From Amorphophallus konjac (Eukaryota; Streptophyta; Magnoliopsida; Alismatales; Araceae), in NCBI GenBank assembly GCA_022559845.1, contig JAHNEJ010002013.1, forward strand, positions 1 to 64,000: a stretch of 64,000 bases of DNA. The letters are read 5' to 3'. Position numbers and translations under genes: made by a program. The notes under the pieces were generated by a model. That model worked only from the letters and a program-made list of their open reading frames with translations, had not been told where the DNA came from and searched no databases. Of the stretch, positions 18,480-29,597 are shown piece after piece (positions within the stretch are counted from its first letter, which is position 1; each line of letters starts with the position of its first letter).

Positions 18480-19672
18480 TACGTCGTCCTGCGACACCTT
18501 ACCCCTCCCGGGCGTCCCGACATTGTCATATTCTATCCCATTGGGATTACCCAAGTGTTGAACCTTCCAGGTTCGGATCCCGTGTCTCTCCGGGCTATCC
18601 AATCTGTCCTTCATATGTCCCATCGGGTTCGACCTCCGTATGCCCCTTTCGGACTGCCGACCCACTTCGCCCATTGGCTCTCGGGTTTAACTCATACGTC
18701 CCCTTCGGGCTGTTAAATCCATTAACTTTTTGTCCCACCGGGTCTGGTCTTAGTATGCCCTCTCGGGCTGCCAACCCATCACGCCTTTCGGCACATTTTT
18801 CCTTCCTAGGTTTGGCCTCAGTATGCCCTCTCGGGCTGCCAACTCATCATGCCTTTCGGCTCATTTTACCTTCTTGGGTTTGGCCTCAGTATGCCCTCTT
18901 GGGCTACCAACCCATCCTGCCTTTCGGCTCATTTTACCTTCTAGTGATTGGCCTCAGTACACCCTCTCGGGCTGCCAACCTACCTCGCCTTTCGACTCAT
19001 TTTATCTTCTAGGGTTTGGTCTCAGGGCTGTCAAATCTATCTTGATCCCATCGGGATTGGCCTCAGTATGCCCTCTCGGGCTGCCAACCCATCTCGCCTA
19101 TCGGCTTCCGGGTTTGACTCTCACGTCCCACTAGGGCTGTCAAATCCATCCTTTCCTTCTTCGGGGTCTGGCCTATGCATGCCCCTTACGGGTTGTCAAC
19201 CCATCCCGCCTCTTGGCCTTTAGACTTGACTCGTATATCCCACCGGGATTGCCAAGTCTATTCCTTTGTCTCAACGGGCTTGGCCTCCGCATGCCCTTGT
19301 CGGGCTGCCAACCCTATTTGCCTATCGGCTCACGGATTTGATTCATACGTCCCACCTAGGCTGTCAAATCCACCCTTTCATCCTACCGGGCCTGGCCTTT
19401 GCATGCCCCTTTCGAGCTGCCAACCCATCTTGCCTATCGGCTTCCAGGTTTAATCCGCATGTCCCGTTCGGACCCTTGAACCTACTCCTTTGTTGTCCCA
19501 ATCGGGCTTGGCGCACGCACACCCTTTTTGGGTTGCCAACCCGTTCAGCCTTCGGCTTTTGGATTTGGCTAATTGCGTCCCACTAGGGCAGTCGAATCCA
19601 TCTATTTGTCCCACCTATGCGGCACACACGTCCCTACGGGAGTGCCACTTTCTCTTTGCCTTTTGGCATTAG
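18480..19672 (+). repeat. satellite-like tandem array in the 3' region of element 1
   Basis: Units such as GCCTCAGTATGCCCTCTCGG followed by GCTGCCAACCCATC recur. A clear 68-bp periodicity is seen at 18753, 18821, 18889 and 18957. Then a longer, roughly 110-125 bp period appears, alternating CTCAGTATGCCC-type and CACGTCCCACTAGGGCTGTC-type halves. Open Pro/Ser/Leu-rich frames across it reflect the repeat and not a gene. Hypervariable 3' arrays are known from Tat/Ogre elements. Confidence 0.75.
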
Positions 19673-19677
19673 AGGTT

Positions 19678-19918
19678 CAAAAAAAAATGGGGTTAAAAAT
19701 ATTGATGTCCCAGTGGACTTGGTTGTTTCTGTTAGGGGAGCAAGCAAGGGCAAAAAGGCTTTAACCCGGCTAAGGTGAAAACCCGAAAGGGCGCCTTAGG
19801 CAAAAATGGGTACCCCTCAGTGTGAAAACCCGCAAGGGCGTACTGAAAAAAGCTAAAGAGGGCCAGTCCTGGCGAAAGCCCGAAAGGGCGGTAGGGTTGG
19901 TAAAGTGATCAAAAAAAA
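19678..19918 (+). repeat. post-integrase module, copy 2 (element 1)
   Basis: Direct repeat of 18147-18388: an A run, TGGGGTTAAAAATATTGATG, three GTGAAAACCCG / GGCGAAAGCCCG-type motifs and a final GGTTGGTAAAGTGATC. The two copies bracket the satellite-like array. Confidence 0.7.
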
Positions 19919-19975
19919 GAAAAAAAAGAGTATACATGCAAGAGGATAGAAGAAAAAAGTCACTGTGCTCTGTCC

Positions 19976-20590
19976 TTTATTCATCAATGTCATCAAAAAA
20001 GGGAGCCTGAGACAAGCTCTCGGGATGACTGAGACAAGAATGGGCAAAATACAAAAGCCCTGTGTACAAGAATGTACCAAGGCCTATCAACCACCAGACT
20101 CGCTCCTCCTCAGGTCAGCAAGGCGAGTCTCACTCTGAAGAGCTTCCTCCTGGAGCCGCTCAAGCCTATGGCGAAGAGTCTACATCGGCACGCGCAAGAC
20201 TGCGCTCCTCGGCCTCTCGGACCTCTCGCAAAAAGCTCCTGGAGTCCCTCAAGTCTATGGCGGAAAATCTACATCGACACGCGCAAGACTGCGCTCCTCC
20301 TCGCTCTCTTGGACCTTTCGCAAAAACTCCTCTACTCTGTGGGAGGCCACCTGCTCGCGCCTGTGAGCGTCCTCAACCTGGGCACCCACCTCAGCCTGGG
20401 CCGCCCGAAGTCTGCCAAGCTGCTGCTCCTTCGGTTGAATCATCAGCTGAGTCCTCCGCCTCCGCTCCTGAATGGCGTGAAGGCGGGCGAACTCCTCTCA
20501 TAAAGACGCAAGTTCAGTCATCCAGGCGTCCCGAGGGAGACCAAGTGCACACATCTGGCAGTGCTCCACCAAGTTGAGGGCCATTCGGCC
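19976..20590 (-). pseudogene. remnant of the antisense (PMD-gene) 3' end in element 1
   Basis: The - strand matches the last exon and 3' UTR of the antisense gene of element 2. The coiled-coil-like part is EQQLGRLRAAQAEVGAQVED (20443 downward; compare EERLGRLWAAQVEVGLQVES in element 2). A UTR with CTTGTACA and CATTGATGAATAAAG follows, and AATAAA is complementary to 19976-19981. Only about 0.6 kb of the gene is left, against about 9.6 kb (with insertions) in element 2, and the frame has stops. The plant-mobile-domain part is absent. Confidence 0.6.
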
Positions 20591-21080
20591 ACTCCACCCC
20601 AAGGGGCAGGAAATTCTGAGGCAGCTATGAAGCATCACCAGCTAAAGCTAAAGCCAAGAAAGGAGACATGATCCGATGAGCGCCCTTTCGAAGCAAAATG
20701 TGATGTACAGAATGTTGATGTACAAGGTGCAACGCTCTTATCTAGGGTGGCACTGCACTCGAGTCTGCGCTGGATGGTATTTGCCTCAGCCCATGCATGG
20801 CCAACACCAACTCAGACCAACACGCCCCAAGGGCTGGTCTACATCAACACTGGCTATCACAAGTCAATGATTAGTCAGCTTCAACATTCGGCGATATACC
20901 TCAGTGGTCAGCCGACACATCAACATGTTCGACTACACACCTCAGCGGTCAGCCGGCACATCTTCAATGATACTTCAGCGGTCAGCCGACACAACGACTT
21001 TTGGCCAACGCGCCCTCAAGGGTCAACCAATGTCAGTCTCCGGCTATAACGACTTAATAGTCAATCAACGATGACTCAGA
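20591..21080. other. element 1 3' region with diverged short repeats
   Basis: No gene. Recurrent TCAGCGGTCAGCCGACAC and CATCAACNNYGGC-type words suggest an older, diverged part of the array that becomes regular at about 21080. Confidence 0.5.
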
Positions 21081-21480
21081 CAGATGTGCCTCGCCGAGGC
21101 AGGTTTACATCAACTTCGGGCCTGCAAGCCTCACCGAGGCAGGTCCACATCAACTCTAGGCCAAAAAAGTCTCTCAGAAGCAGACCTACATCAACTTCGG
21201 GCCAACAAGCCTCGCCGAGGCAGGTCTACATCAATTACAAACCAGCAAGTCTCTACGAGACAGACCTGTATCAACTTCGGATCAATATACCCTAAGGGCC
21301 GGTCCACATCAACTTTGGCTAATGCACCTCCAAAGATTGGCCAACATCTAATTTCAGGCCAATATGTTCTAGGGGATGGTATACATTAGCTTTGGCCAGT
21401 ATAACCCTATGGGTTGGTCGACATCGACTTCAGGTCAGAATGCCTCGCCAAGGTAGACCTACATTACTTCTAGATTGGTG
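21080..21480 (+). repeat. 40-bp tandem repeat upstream of the 3' LTR (element 1)
   Basis: CAGGTCTACATCAACTTCGG followed by GCCAACAAGCCTCGCCGAGG recurs with the ACATCAAC word at 21108, 21148, 21188, 21228 and 21268, then at slightly shorter spacing. It is a second, unrelated array in the same element. Confidence 0.75.
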
Positions 21481-21596
21481 GGTCCCACTGAGACAAGCCT
21501 GCATCAACTCTCAGCTTTTTGGAAAGCAACGAAGCAGTCAGGTGTAGTTCTATAGAGGGCACGGACCGTCCGCCTCCGCCCTGGTTTTGACGAACG

Positions 21597-21612
21597 TTCC
21601 GTGGGGGACATT
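21597..21612 (+). other. polypurine tract, element 1
   Basis: TTCCGTGGGGGACATT abuts the TG of the right LTR. It matches the tract of element 2 (reverse complement of 38227-38242, TCCCGTGGGGGGCATT) and is the likely plus-strand primer site. Confidence 0.65.
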
Positions 21613-23550
21613 TGTTGGAAGCAAATTTTACTTGCAAAAACACCTCCCGTCAACACCCATCCGGGGTGAGAAGAACCCGTCCGAGGGGAAAAGAACCCGT
21701 ATGGGGTGAAAAGAACCCGTCCGGGTGACATGGAACCTGCCTGGGGTGGAGTTCTGCCAGGAAGGACCTCTTCGATAGCGGCAGCAGCGCAACAGGACCT
21801 CCCCGGGTGAGACAGACCCGTCTGGGGTCGGGGGGACACGTACGAGGTCGCCCGACCCCGGGCGGGCTCGCGCGCATGCTGGTAGGGCCTCCCTGGGTCA
21901 CACGACCCCCGAGGTGGCCTCCCCTGGGTCGTTTGACCCCGGGAGGGACCTGTCCGCGGTCATTCGACCCGGGCAGACCGCGGACCTGCCCGGGTCATTT
22001 GACCCCGGACGGGTCCGGGGACCTCCCACCCCGGGCCGGTCCCTTTCCCGCGAGCGGAGAACCCAAAAAAAAAGAAAAAATGGAGGAAAATGACCTCCCC
22101 GAGGTCATTTGCACCCCGTTTAACCCGTACGGGTTTAAACAACCTCCCGTTTAACCCGTACGGGTCCAAACGACCCCGGGGAGGTTCCCACTTCTATAAA
22201 TAGACCCCCAGGGGTCTAGAAGAGCATCTACAACCTACGGGGCATTTCCTACACTCGGAGCATCCAGTAAGGAGTTTGTTCGTTTGTTTCGGCCCGCGAG
22301 GGGTAAGTCCCCGGGTCTTGTGTATATGTCCATATGAGGGTATTTTTTGTCATTATGCCCCTCAGCGGGCCATGTTGTAAGTTTCTACGTTTCGGGACGA
22401 CTAAATTACGTAGTTCCGTCCGTATAACGGGGGAATTACAAAAATATCCTCTCCGGGGCCCGAGAAACAACAATGTCATGTTCTTTGCAGTTATATCCTA
22501 CAACTTTTATAATTGGGGCTACGCCCCTACTACCCGCGTTAGTGCGGACTTTTGTACAGTCGACAACTCGCCGACAACCCTTGTACTCATTCGGACTATA
22601 AAAGTACTCAGCATGTTTCATATATGTTCTCGGGGGAAAATTATAAGAAAACCTCCGGCTTTTCACAAAATTGCATATATACCCCTCCTTCAGTCAAGTT
22701 GACAGTTTTGTGTCTTCTACGAAGCCCCTCGTCTTTCCTTCGGTCTGGAAATGTTGTCAGCCCAGTCTGACACTCAGATGTCACCCCAACCCTAGGTCTG
22801 TGTAGGGTATGGTAAAATTACCAAAATACCCCTACGACCTAAAAACGGCCTACCAGCCCCCGTAACCCTCCAGAAAGAGCTTCAACGCCTTGGGAAGTCA
22901 GGAACCCGGTCCTACTTCGTTTCCAGCTCAGAAATTTCTGAAGTGCCCATGGCCTAGTAAAATTACCAAAATACCCCTGGGTTGGTAAAATTACCAAAAT
23001 ACCCTCGGGGTCCATAAAACTCCTCTCTACTTCAAAAATGTTTACGGCTTCCGCATATTTGCATCTTTACTCCTAAGTCTTAGACTTTTGTTCAGACTTA
23101 GCCCTAATTCTTAGGATTTTGCTCAGACTTAGCCCTAATTACCAAAATACCACTGGGTTGGTAAAATTATCAAAATACCGTCGGAGTTCAGAAAACTCCC
23201 CTTTACTTCAAAAATGCCTACGGCTTCCGCATATTTGCGTTTCTATTAACATGTTGGTGGTAAATGAGTGGTCATGGAGAGTCTCTCGAGTGAGCCTGCT
23301 CTCCACATCAGAACCTCTATAGAAGACTTTGGGATTTCTTTGACAGTTAAACAAAGGTGTTCGGACGTTAGGCCAGTGTAAATCAACACTGACTATGGTC
23401 AGTGGGGAGAGCTCCAGCACTCGAACCCAAATCGTCTGATATTATGCGCACCCACGGAATCACCCTCTACTCAGATAGGGAAATGTTTCTTTTCAAAAAG
23501 AACATTTATATTTTCAGATTTTTCCTACGTTAAAGATTCCGTGTCTCACA
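21613..23550 (+). repeat. element 1 right (3') LTR
   Basis: TGTTGGAAGC...GTGTCTCACA, TG/CA-bounded and highly similar to 5393-7286. The TATA box TATAAATA is at 22195-22202. The internal tandem duplication has a 176-bp spacing here (units at 22979 and 23155) against 145 bp in the left LTR, because of an extra short repeat of AGACTTAGCCCTAATT. Confidence 0.9.
22195..22202 (+). promoter_or_regulatory. LTR TATA box, element 1 3' LTR
   Basis: TATAAATA followed by GACCCCC, downstream of paired TTTGACCCCGG words. It is oriented the same way as the host PPR gene, inside its intron. Confidence 0.6.
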
Positions 23551-23555
23551 GTGAT

Positions 23556-23725
23556 GTAAACTATCACAACTCTTCCTGTTTTGGTTTTTGGGGGGTTAGT
23601 GCCGACCACTCCGTATTGGTGTGGAAGGCCTCTTTTGTAAAGGGAATTTTGAGGGCTCCTTGACTATATTTGTATATCCCTATTTTCTTTTAATATAATA
23701 GTGGTACTACCCAAAAAAAGAAAAA
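23556..23725 (+). mobile_element. LINE (plus strand) 3' end, continuation of 4861-5392
   Basis: It follows the second GTGAT (23551-23555). It contains the LINE 3' UTR and ends with TTTTAATATAATAGTGGTAC, TACCC and an A-rich tail, the same terminal motif as the minus-strand LINE ends at 2815 and 4456. Confidence 0.75.
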
Positions 23726-23730
23726 GAAAA

Positions 23731-24086
23731 TCCTGATGTTCTTGATGCTCAGGCCTTCTTGTTCCTTGCTCTTACAAATTCTCACCTGAGCAACATCATG
23801 TCAACCTCTATTAGTCTCTCCACTACCATGTCAGAAGAATCTTGCCTGAATAGACTCCAGTTTCTTTGTTACGGACAGAGGGATCTGGAAAGTGGGCAAG
23901 AAGTAAATTCCTGATGTTCTTGATGCTCAGGCCTTCTTGTTCCTTGCTTTTACAAATTCTCCTCTGAGCAACATCATGTCAACCTCTATTAGTCTCTCCA
24001 CTACCATGCCAGAAGAATCTTGCATGAATAGACTCCAGTTTCTTTGTTACGGACAGAGGGATCTGGAAAGTGGGCAAGAAGTAAAC
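23731..24086. repeat. 178-bp direct tandem duplication within LINE sequence
   Basis: The segment 23731-23908 is repeated almost exactly at 23909-24086 (TCCTGATGTTCTTGATGCTC starts both). On the - strand each copy encodes the LINE stretch containing QIPLSVTKKLESIHARFFWH. The first copy abuts the poly(A) tail of the plus-strand LINE. Confidence 0.9.
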
Positions 24087-25588
24087 GAGGAGACTATCCA
24101 AGACTGATTTACATAGCACAAGCTACCCCTCATATGAGAGCAGCTTTTCTTTCCATCATGTAAGTTTGGATTGGAATCTCTGCACTACCACCTGCCAGTC
24201 TCTGCTCTTTAAAGCACTAGTGATCAAAGGAAGACTGAAGTATGTGATGGGAACTCGCCAATCTGGCAGCCTAGAATAGTAATAACTCTTCTAGTGGCTC
24301 TTTGCTCCATGTTGTCATCAATGACCGGGCTCTTTTCAAAATTTACCCTTAGACCGCTTGATCTCCTCTAGTAACTCTAACATCAACCTAATAGTGTACA
24401 ATTGTTTCTCACCCTTTACTACAAAAAGAATAGTATCATCAGCATGCTAAAGATACCTCGGGGGACAAATCTCTTATCCAATCTTGGGATTTAGCTCTCA
24501 TCCACATCTTACTCAAAATGTAAACCACAAGAACAAAAAGAAGTGGGGACATTGGGTCCCCTTACCTTAGCCCTCTGCCACTATAAAAACAACATGATGG
24601 TTACCTATTGATGAGGACAACAAATGTAGATGATTGGAGACATGCCCTGATCCAGCCCCCTATCTATCGTCAAGGCTCATTTTTCCAAGAACATCAAACA
24701 GACGTTGTCGGCTAACACAGTCATCGGCTTTCTCGAAGTCAAACTTGAGCACTAGTCCTCTCCTCCTCTATTCCTTTAAAGCATATAGACACTCACGAGC
24801 AAGCAAGAAATTCTCCTGGATGATGCACCCTCTAATGAAAGCCCCTTGGTAGCCATTAACCATTATGTTCATGATGCAATCAAGCTTCAATAACTAACAA
24901 TTTTGTGATAATTTTATAGGTCCCATTCAGTAGACTAATGGGCCTATAGTCCCTCAGGCTCTCTGCATTCTACTTCTTGGGGATGAGGACAAGTAAAGTC
25001 TTGTTGATATCCCTCAGGTGTGCCTTTCCTTCCTAGAATTCCCAAATCGCTTAAAGAACATCAGCCTTGATGGTCTCCCAACAATATTAGAAGAACACTA
25101 GTGGGAATCTATTTGGTCCAGGAGTTGTCCCTTACAAGGGAGTAGAGAGCCTTCCTCACCTCTTCCTCATCAAAGGGGCGAGAGAAAGTCCTGATGTCCG
25201 CAGCTATAAGGTGGGGAAGGAAGTTAGTTATCGACGGTTTAATTGGCTCTTCCTTAGTGAATAACCTTGAATAGAATTGTAAGACATGCCTCTCTATGTT
25301 CTCCGAGGAGTTGGTTTCCATCCCTGATACACTTAATGTAGTCAAGCCTCCTTCTCCTTGAAGTAAGATGTGTTTCTATCTTTCTCAATCCATCTCCCCC
25401 TTGATCTCTGCTTCTAGAAGATTTCCTCTTTCAAAAGGATCTCTTCAAAATCAGACCTGCTGTAGCTTGCCCGGTTCATCCAGAAGACCTGCCTCCTCCA
25501 AAGCGTCAAGACCCTCTAGCTGCTCTAGTATCCTATCCGTCGCTGATTTACCTAGAAGAGTTTTGTTGCCCCCCCACTTAGTCAATTT

Positions 25589-26129
25589 TAGGGATGTCAA
25601 AAATACTCGCAAATCTGATTACCCGCATCACCTGACCCTTGATGGATCGGGTAATATCCGGATAAACGGGTATGGATTTGTGTTCAGATATTTTTTAAAA
25701 TACATGTTTCATATTCATATCAGGTATGGATTTAGAGTATATGAACTCATAGTCGATCCGAACTCGTTCTTAATAACTCACTATGTATGTTAGGCTTATG
25801 ATTTTGACATGAGTTCAACCGACTGCTCGTCTTTTTGGGTCTGTGAGTTTGACCTTCTTGCTAAAATTGTGAGGACATTTTTTTAAAATATAAAAATTAC
25901 TTTGGGAAGGAAAGAATTGACTGGACTTCCCTTTCCTACTTCTCATGCATCCCACCTTCCCTTTGATGTGGATGTGAACTCATGTTTATAGATGGATACA
26001 GATATCCGCGGGTATATCCATACCCACGAAAATAATATGGTACTATCCAGGTATGATATTTGTAAAATTGTCACAGATAGGGTATGGTATTTGTCTACCC
26101 GAGCTGAACCCAATGCATTTACATCCCTA
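25589..26129. mobile_element. non-autonomous hAT-like element (541 bp) in the LINE
   Basis: The ends TAGGGATGTCAAA and TTTACATCCCTA are inverted repeats. The 8-bp flanks GTCAATTT (25581-25588) and GTCAGTTC (26130-26137) differ at two positions, consistent with an old 8-bp hAT target duplication. LINE coding sequence continues on both sides. It has no transposase. Confidence 0.75.
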
Positions 26130-28603
26130 GTCAGTTCCCATGCTAAGGTCTTCAATTTGCCTACCAAACTTGTCATAGCTGACTCCACCTGCCTCTGGGT
26201 ACCCCTCACTTTGCTGATTATTTCTAGGAATTTTCATCCTTGAGCCAATATCTTTCTAGCATGAATTGCGCTTTCCTCTTCTGCTTGCTTGAAGTCTTGA
26301 GCAAGATGGGCTTATGGTCAGATTTAGGTCTGGCCAAGCCAAGGGCCTCCAGGTAAGGGAAATGGTCTTCCCAATCAACGGAGACAAGGAACTTGTCAAG
26401 TTTGGAGTGTGATAGATCTGCTCTTATACTGGACCAAGTGAATTAGGTGTTGGACATGTGGACATCAACCACTGCTGCCTCTGACATAAAATTGTTGAAG
26501 TCCTTCATCTCTCCTGAGGGAGAGTAGTCGCCCGACCTCTCAAGCAGAGAAAGCATGACATTGAAATCTTCCCCGAGACACCACGGACGGCCGAAGTTGA
26601 TGCAGTAGAGAAGAAGCTCATCCCAGAGTGTTTTCTTGTCATCCCTGTTTAGTGGTCCACAAACTCGGATGAAGTCCCACAAGAAACCATCCACAATATT
26701 GCGGAATGATAGGGATATCGCCCCTTCACCGAGGGGTCTGTTTTTCTCAACCTCTTCCATCTCAAATTCATTCCACAAAACCTTAATACCCCGTGCTCTC
26801 CCCTTCACCGCTAAGGCACCTCTCTGGTCAATCTAAAGCCCCTATCTCCCTCACGATAGTCTCTCCATCCCCCTAACATTTTGACTTTGTACACACAAGG
26901 TGTCTATTTTGCATCTTCTAATGAGATACTTCACCACCCTTCTCTTCTTCTTTTTACAGATCCACCCCGATTCCACGACGCTATCCCCGTTGGGTAGATG
27001 ATTAAATCTAGCCTCCACCTCCCCCCTGACCACCCTCTTTTCCCCTACCACCCTCACTCCTTTTCCCCACCTTTTCTTAGATCCCCCCCAACCAACTGCC
27101 CTTGCCAATTTGCCATTGAGATCAGCTACCTTTTTTGGATCTTTCTAAACAGACCCTTGATGTTCTTCCCAAGCCTGGAGAAAGACGCCCCAACCCTCTC
27201 CGCCAGCTCCCTGACCTACGTCTCTCCACTACCCAACCAACTCCTTGATCTCTCCCTACTCAACCCCTCCCCCTCCTCTTGATCTCCTCCGTCCCGTTGG
27301 TTCTCCATACAAATAGGGCCTTGGGCATTCTCCTCTTCTGGCCCGACCTCCTAGTTTGCTTCCAACATGTCAAAGAGGATCTCATCCTCTTGTGCCTCCA
27401 CTGATGGCTTCCGGAGCTTCCCAGAGTGAGTAGCTAGGACCAATGAAGTCGAAGAAGAGAGAGGCGAAGGGGCCCCTGCAGCAACTTCTGGAAAAGGCAT
27501 TGCACCTGCTGGCCAGTTGGGCTCCCATTGTTCGGGAAGGTCCACACTGACCTCTCTGCTAGGTGCGCCATCCGCCTATGTGAAGCCTGCCACCCTCCCT
27601 GGCGACCCAGTTTGGAAGTCGATGACGACCAGAAAGATGACTGCCCGACCCACCTCCGTCGATGACATTCTAGTGTTGCAAAGGGGACAAGGAAATCTTT
27701 GCTATCCTATTGTTCAAAGTCTCTTCCAGGAGTTGTCGACATCCTGACAAGTGGCCGTCCGGGCTATCATCGCTCTGGCGCTGTAGGTAAGGTAAGTCTC
27801 GATCGGATTAGTTCAGGCGAAGAAGACAAGCAGTGTCGGGTCTGTCAGTATAGAAACGCCCGTGACTTCTGGATTCGGGTAAGTCGTGGGTCATATTGGC
27901 CATCTGATCCTTATCGGGTCTACTGGATCCGCTTCCCTTATTGCAATCGGGTCTAAGCAAGTCTTGGTTCTCCTCGATCGGTTCCCCTGGAGATGAGCCC
28001 AACACTTATTTTAGGTGGAAAGAGGCAGGGCGGACCATTTGCAGCCCAGAAGTCGGCCCAACACTACTCTCACTTTCCAACACTTGGCCCAGCCCAATTG
28101 GTTCAAAATTCAAATTGGAGGATGATACGGACAGGCTGCCAAGTACCCCCTGTCCGTATCCTTCTCCTACCTCCCGCTCCTGGCTGCTCTGCAACTCCAG
28201 GCGAAGGACCCTTATCGGGAAGAGCTTGCTGCCAATCTCCACTGTTAGGACTGCCGACGCTTCAATGGAGCTGCTGACCCAAATATTAGGTCGAGCGTCG
28301 TCAGCTTCCCACCTGTCACAAGCCGCATAGACCCTACTTCCACAACCTCAAAACGACCGGCGAGGATGGCGGCTCCGACCTCATCGCATAGCATGAGGGG
28401 GGCCCCGACCAGCCGAATAGGGATCCAACACATCCGCTGGTCAGGGAAATTTCTTGTCAGACCGATTACTTGGATAGTCGGAGTAGGACGCCATCTGCCA
28501 CCGCAAAGCCAACTATCGTCGCTTCCTCCGTGCCCATCGAGCCGGATGCGAAGGTCCCCGACAATTATAGTTTTGCTGGAGCGGGATGTCGCCGCTGCAG
28601 GCT

Positions 28604-29488
28604 TTACGCCCTTGCGGCTTTGACGCTTTCCCGTTGAGCAGGAGCGGTGCTGGCGACGCCTGCTGTAGGCACGGCGTCGTGGTGGCGGCGATGCTGCCCC
28701 CGTTGCGCAGGAGCAGTTCCTCTGAGGGTAGCCGCAGTGGAGTTGGTGCCGTTGCGGCGGCGGCGTTGCCCCCGTTGAGCAGGGGCGACATCGATAGTAA
28801 CTTGATTGACCGAGAAAACTCGGTCATTTGCTGGGGCAGAAGGCCTGACACCTTCAGCCGTTGTCATGGTAGTCGAGCGGACTCGGCCGGTTGCTGAGAC
28901 GAAGGGTCTGACGCCCTTGGTCAGTGAAGAGTTGGCCGGGCGAAGCCGGCTGGCTGTTGGAGCAGAGGGCCTGACATCCCCGACAGCTAATCTATCGACC
29001 AAGCGGACTCGGCCAATTATCGAAGCCGAGGGCCTGACACCCCCGACGGTTGGCTTGTTGACCGAGCGGACTCGGTCAGTTGCTGAAGCCGAGGGCCTGA
29101 CACCCCCGACCGTTCTGACACCCTCGACGGTTGGCTTGTTGATCGAGCGGACTCGGTCAGTTGTTGAAGCCGAGGGCCTGACACCCCCAACGGTTGGCTT
29201 GTTGACCGGACGGACCCGGCCAGCTACTGGGGCCGAGGGTCTGAAACCCTCGACGGTGGTTACCGCAGGCGTGGTTGAACTGGCTTCAACCACAGGTATG
29301 ACGCCCAAAAAGAAGGGCGAGCCGACGACTGGCGCAAAGTCGCCGAAGACGAGCGGAGTTGCTAGGTATCCGAACCTGGCGTGGTTGGCGATGACCTGGG
29401 GACCATATGTGACAGCGGCCATCATCCTCCTACTGTTGTTGATAGTGATGCCAGTGAAATGGGATGCAAATGCACAGAGAGCTCTCAA
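28604..29488 (-). CDS. gag N-terminal repeat domain, open frame (element 3)
   Basis: A 294-codon frame containing MMAAVTYGPQVIANHARFGY near its start (the family start) and then about eight diverged copies of the 21-residue unit (for example DRVRSVNKPTVGGVRPSAS). It ends with PAQRGQRRRRNGTNSTAATL and reaches the truncated edge of the element. The repeat number is higher than in element 1 or element 2, and unlike those copies the frame has no internal stop. It is a Gag leader by position. The upstream Met used by the frame (29488) is about 20 residues before the conserved one, which is the likelier start. Confidence 0.65.
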   Translation of the reverse strand: MRALCAFASHFTGITINNSRRMMAAVTYGPQVIANHARFGYLATPLVFGDFAPVVGSPFFLGVIPVVEASSTTPAVTTVEGFRPSAPVAGRVRPVNKPTVGGVRPSASTTDRVRSINKPTVEGVRTVGGVRPSASATDRVRSVNKPTVGGVRPSASIIGRVRLVDRLAVGDVRPSAPTASRLRPANSSLTKGVRPFVSATGRVRSTTMTTAEGVRPSAPANDRVFSVNQVTIDVAPAQRGQRRRRNGTNSTAATLRGTAPAQRGQHRRHHDAVPTAGVASTAPAQRESVKAARA

Positions 29489-29597
29489 GTGAGCAAGGGA
29501 GTGTGCTCCTCTTCCCGTCCTGTAAGAGAAAGAGGGGCAATCAGGACCTTAAAAAGGGTTTGGGGATTTCTTTGACAAAAAAAAGAAAGGCAGGAAA

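Larger units (their letters stand above)
5393..23550 (+). mobile_element. element 1: full-length Ty3/gypsy Tat-lineage LTR retrotransposon (18.16 kb)
   Basis: It has two LTRs (1894 and 1938 bp) and a 5-bp target duplication. Internally come a primer-binding site, gag, protease, RT-RNase H, an extra archaeal-type RNase H (aRNH), integrase, a repeat-rich 3' region, an antisense gene remnant and a polypurine tract. Integrase downstream of RT makes it Ty3/gypsy. The aRNH between RT-RH and integrase, together with an extra ORF region 3' of pol, is the hallmark of the Tat/Ogre group. Several in-frame stops and at least one frameshift in RT mean it is unlikely to be autonomous now. It inserted in a + strand LINE. 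Confidence 0.9.
23731..28535 (-). mobile_element. LINE (L1-type), ORF1 to RT, 5' part of an interrupted copy
   Basis: Read on the - strand from 28535. ORF1 has a DUF4283-type segment (IQVIGLTRNFPDQRMCWIPI, then EVGAAILAGRFEVVEVG) at 28500-28290, followed by Pro-rich linkers to about 27350. ORF2 starts with an endonuclease/phosphatase domain (CVQSQNVRGMERLS at 26900; PLNRDDKKTLWDELLLY and RPWCLGEDFNVML at 26620-26540). The RT approach is ENIERHVLQFYSRLFTKEEP at 25290 and FDEEEVRKALYSL at 25170. The RT core near 24800-24400 has KFDFEKADDCVS and HADDTILFVV. There are many stops. It is truncated in ORF1 at 28535 against element 3 and stops at the RT end where 2815-3845 takes over. A hAT MITE is inserted at 25589-26129. 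Confidence 0.8.

Noticed and set aside
18461..19672. Forward open frames with repeated PSRAANPSRLSA words
   Set aside because: They result from the tandem array; frame and length are not kept between units or between elements 1 and 2.
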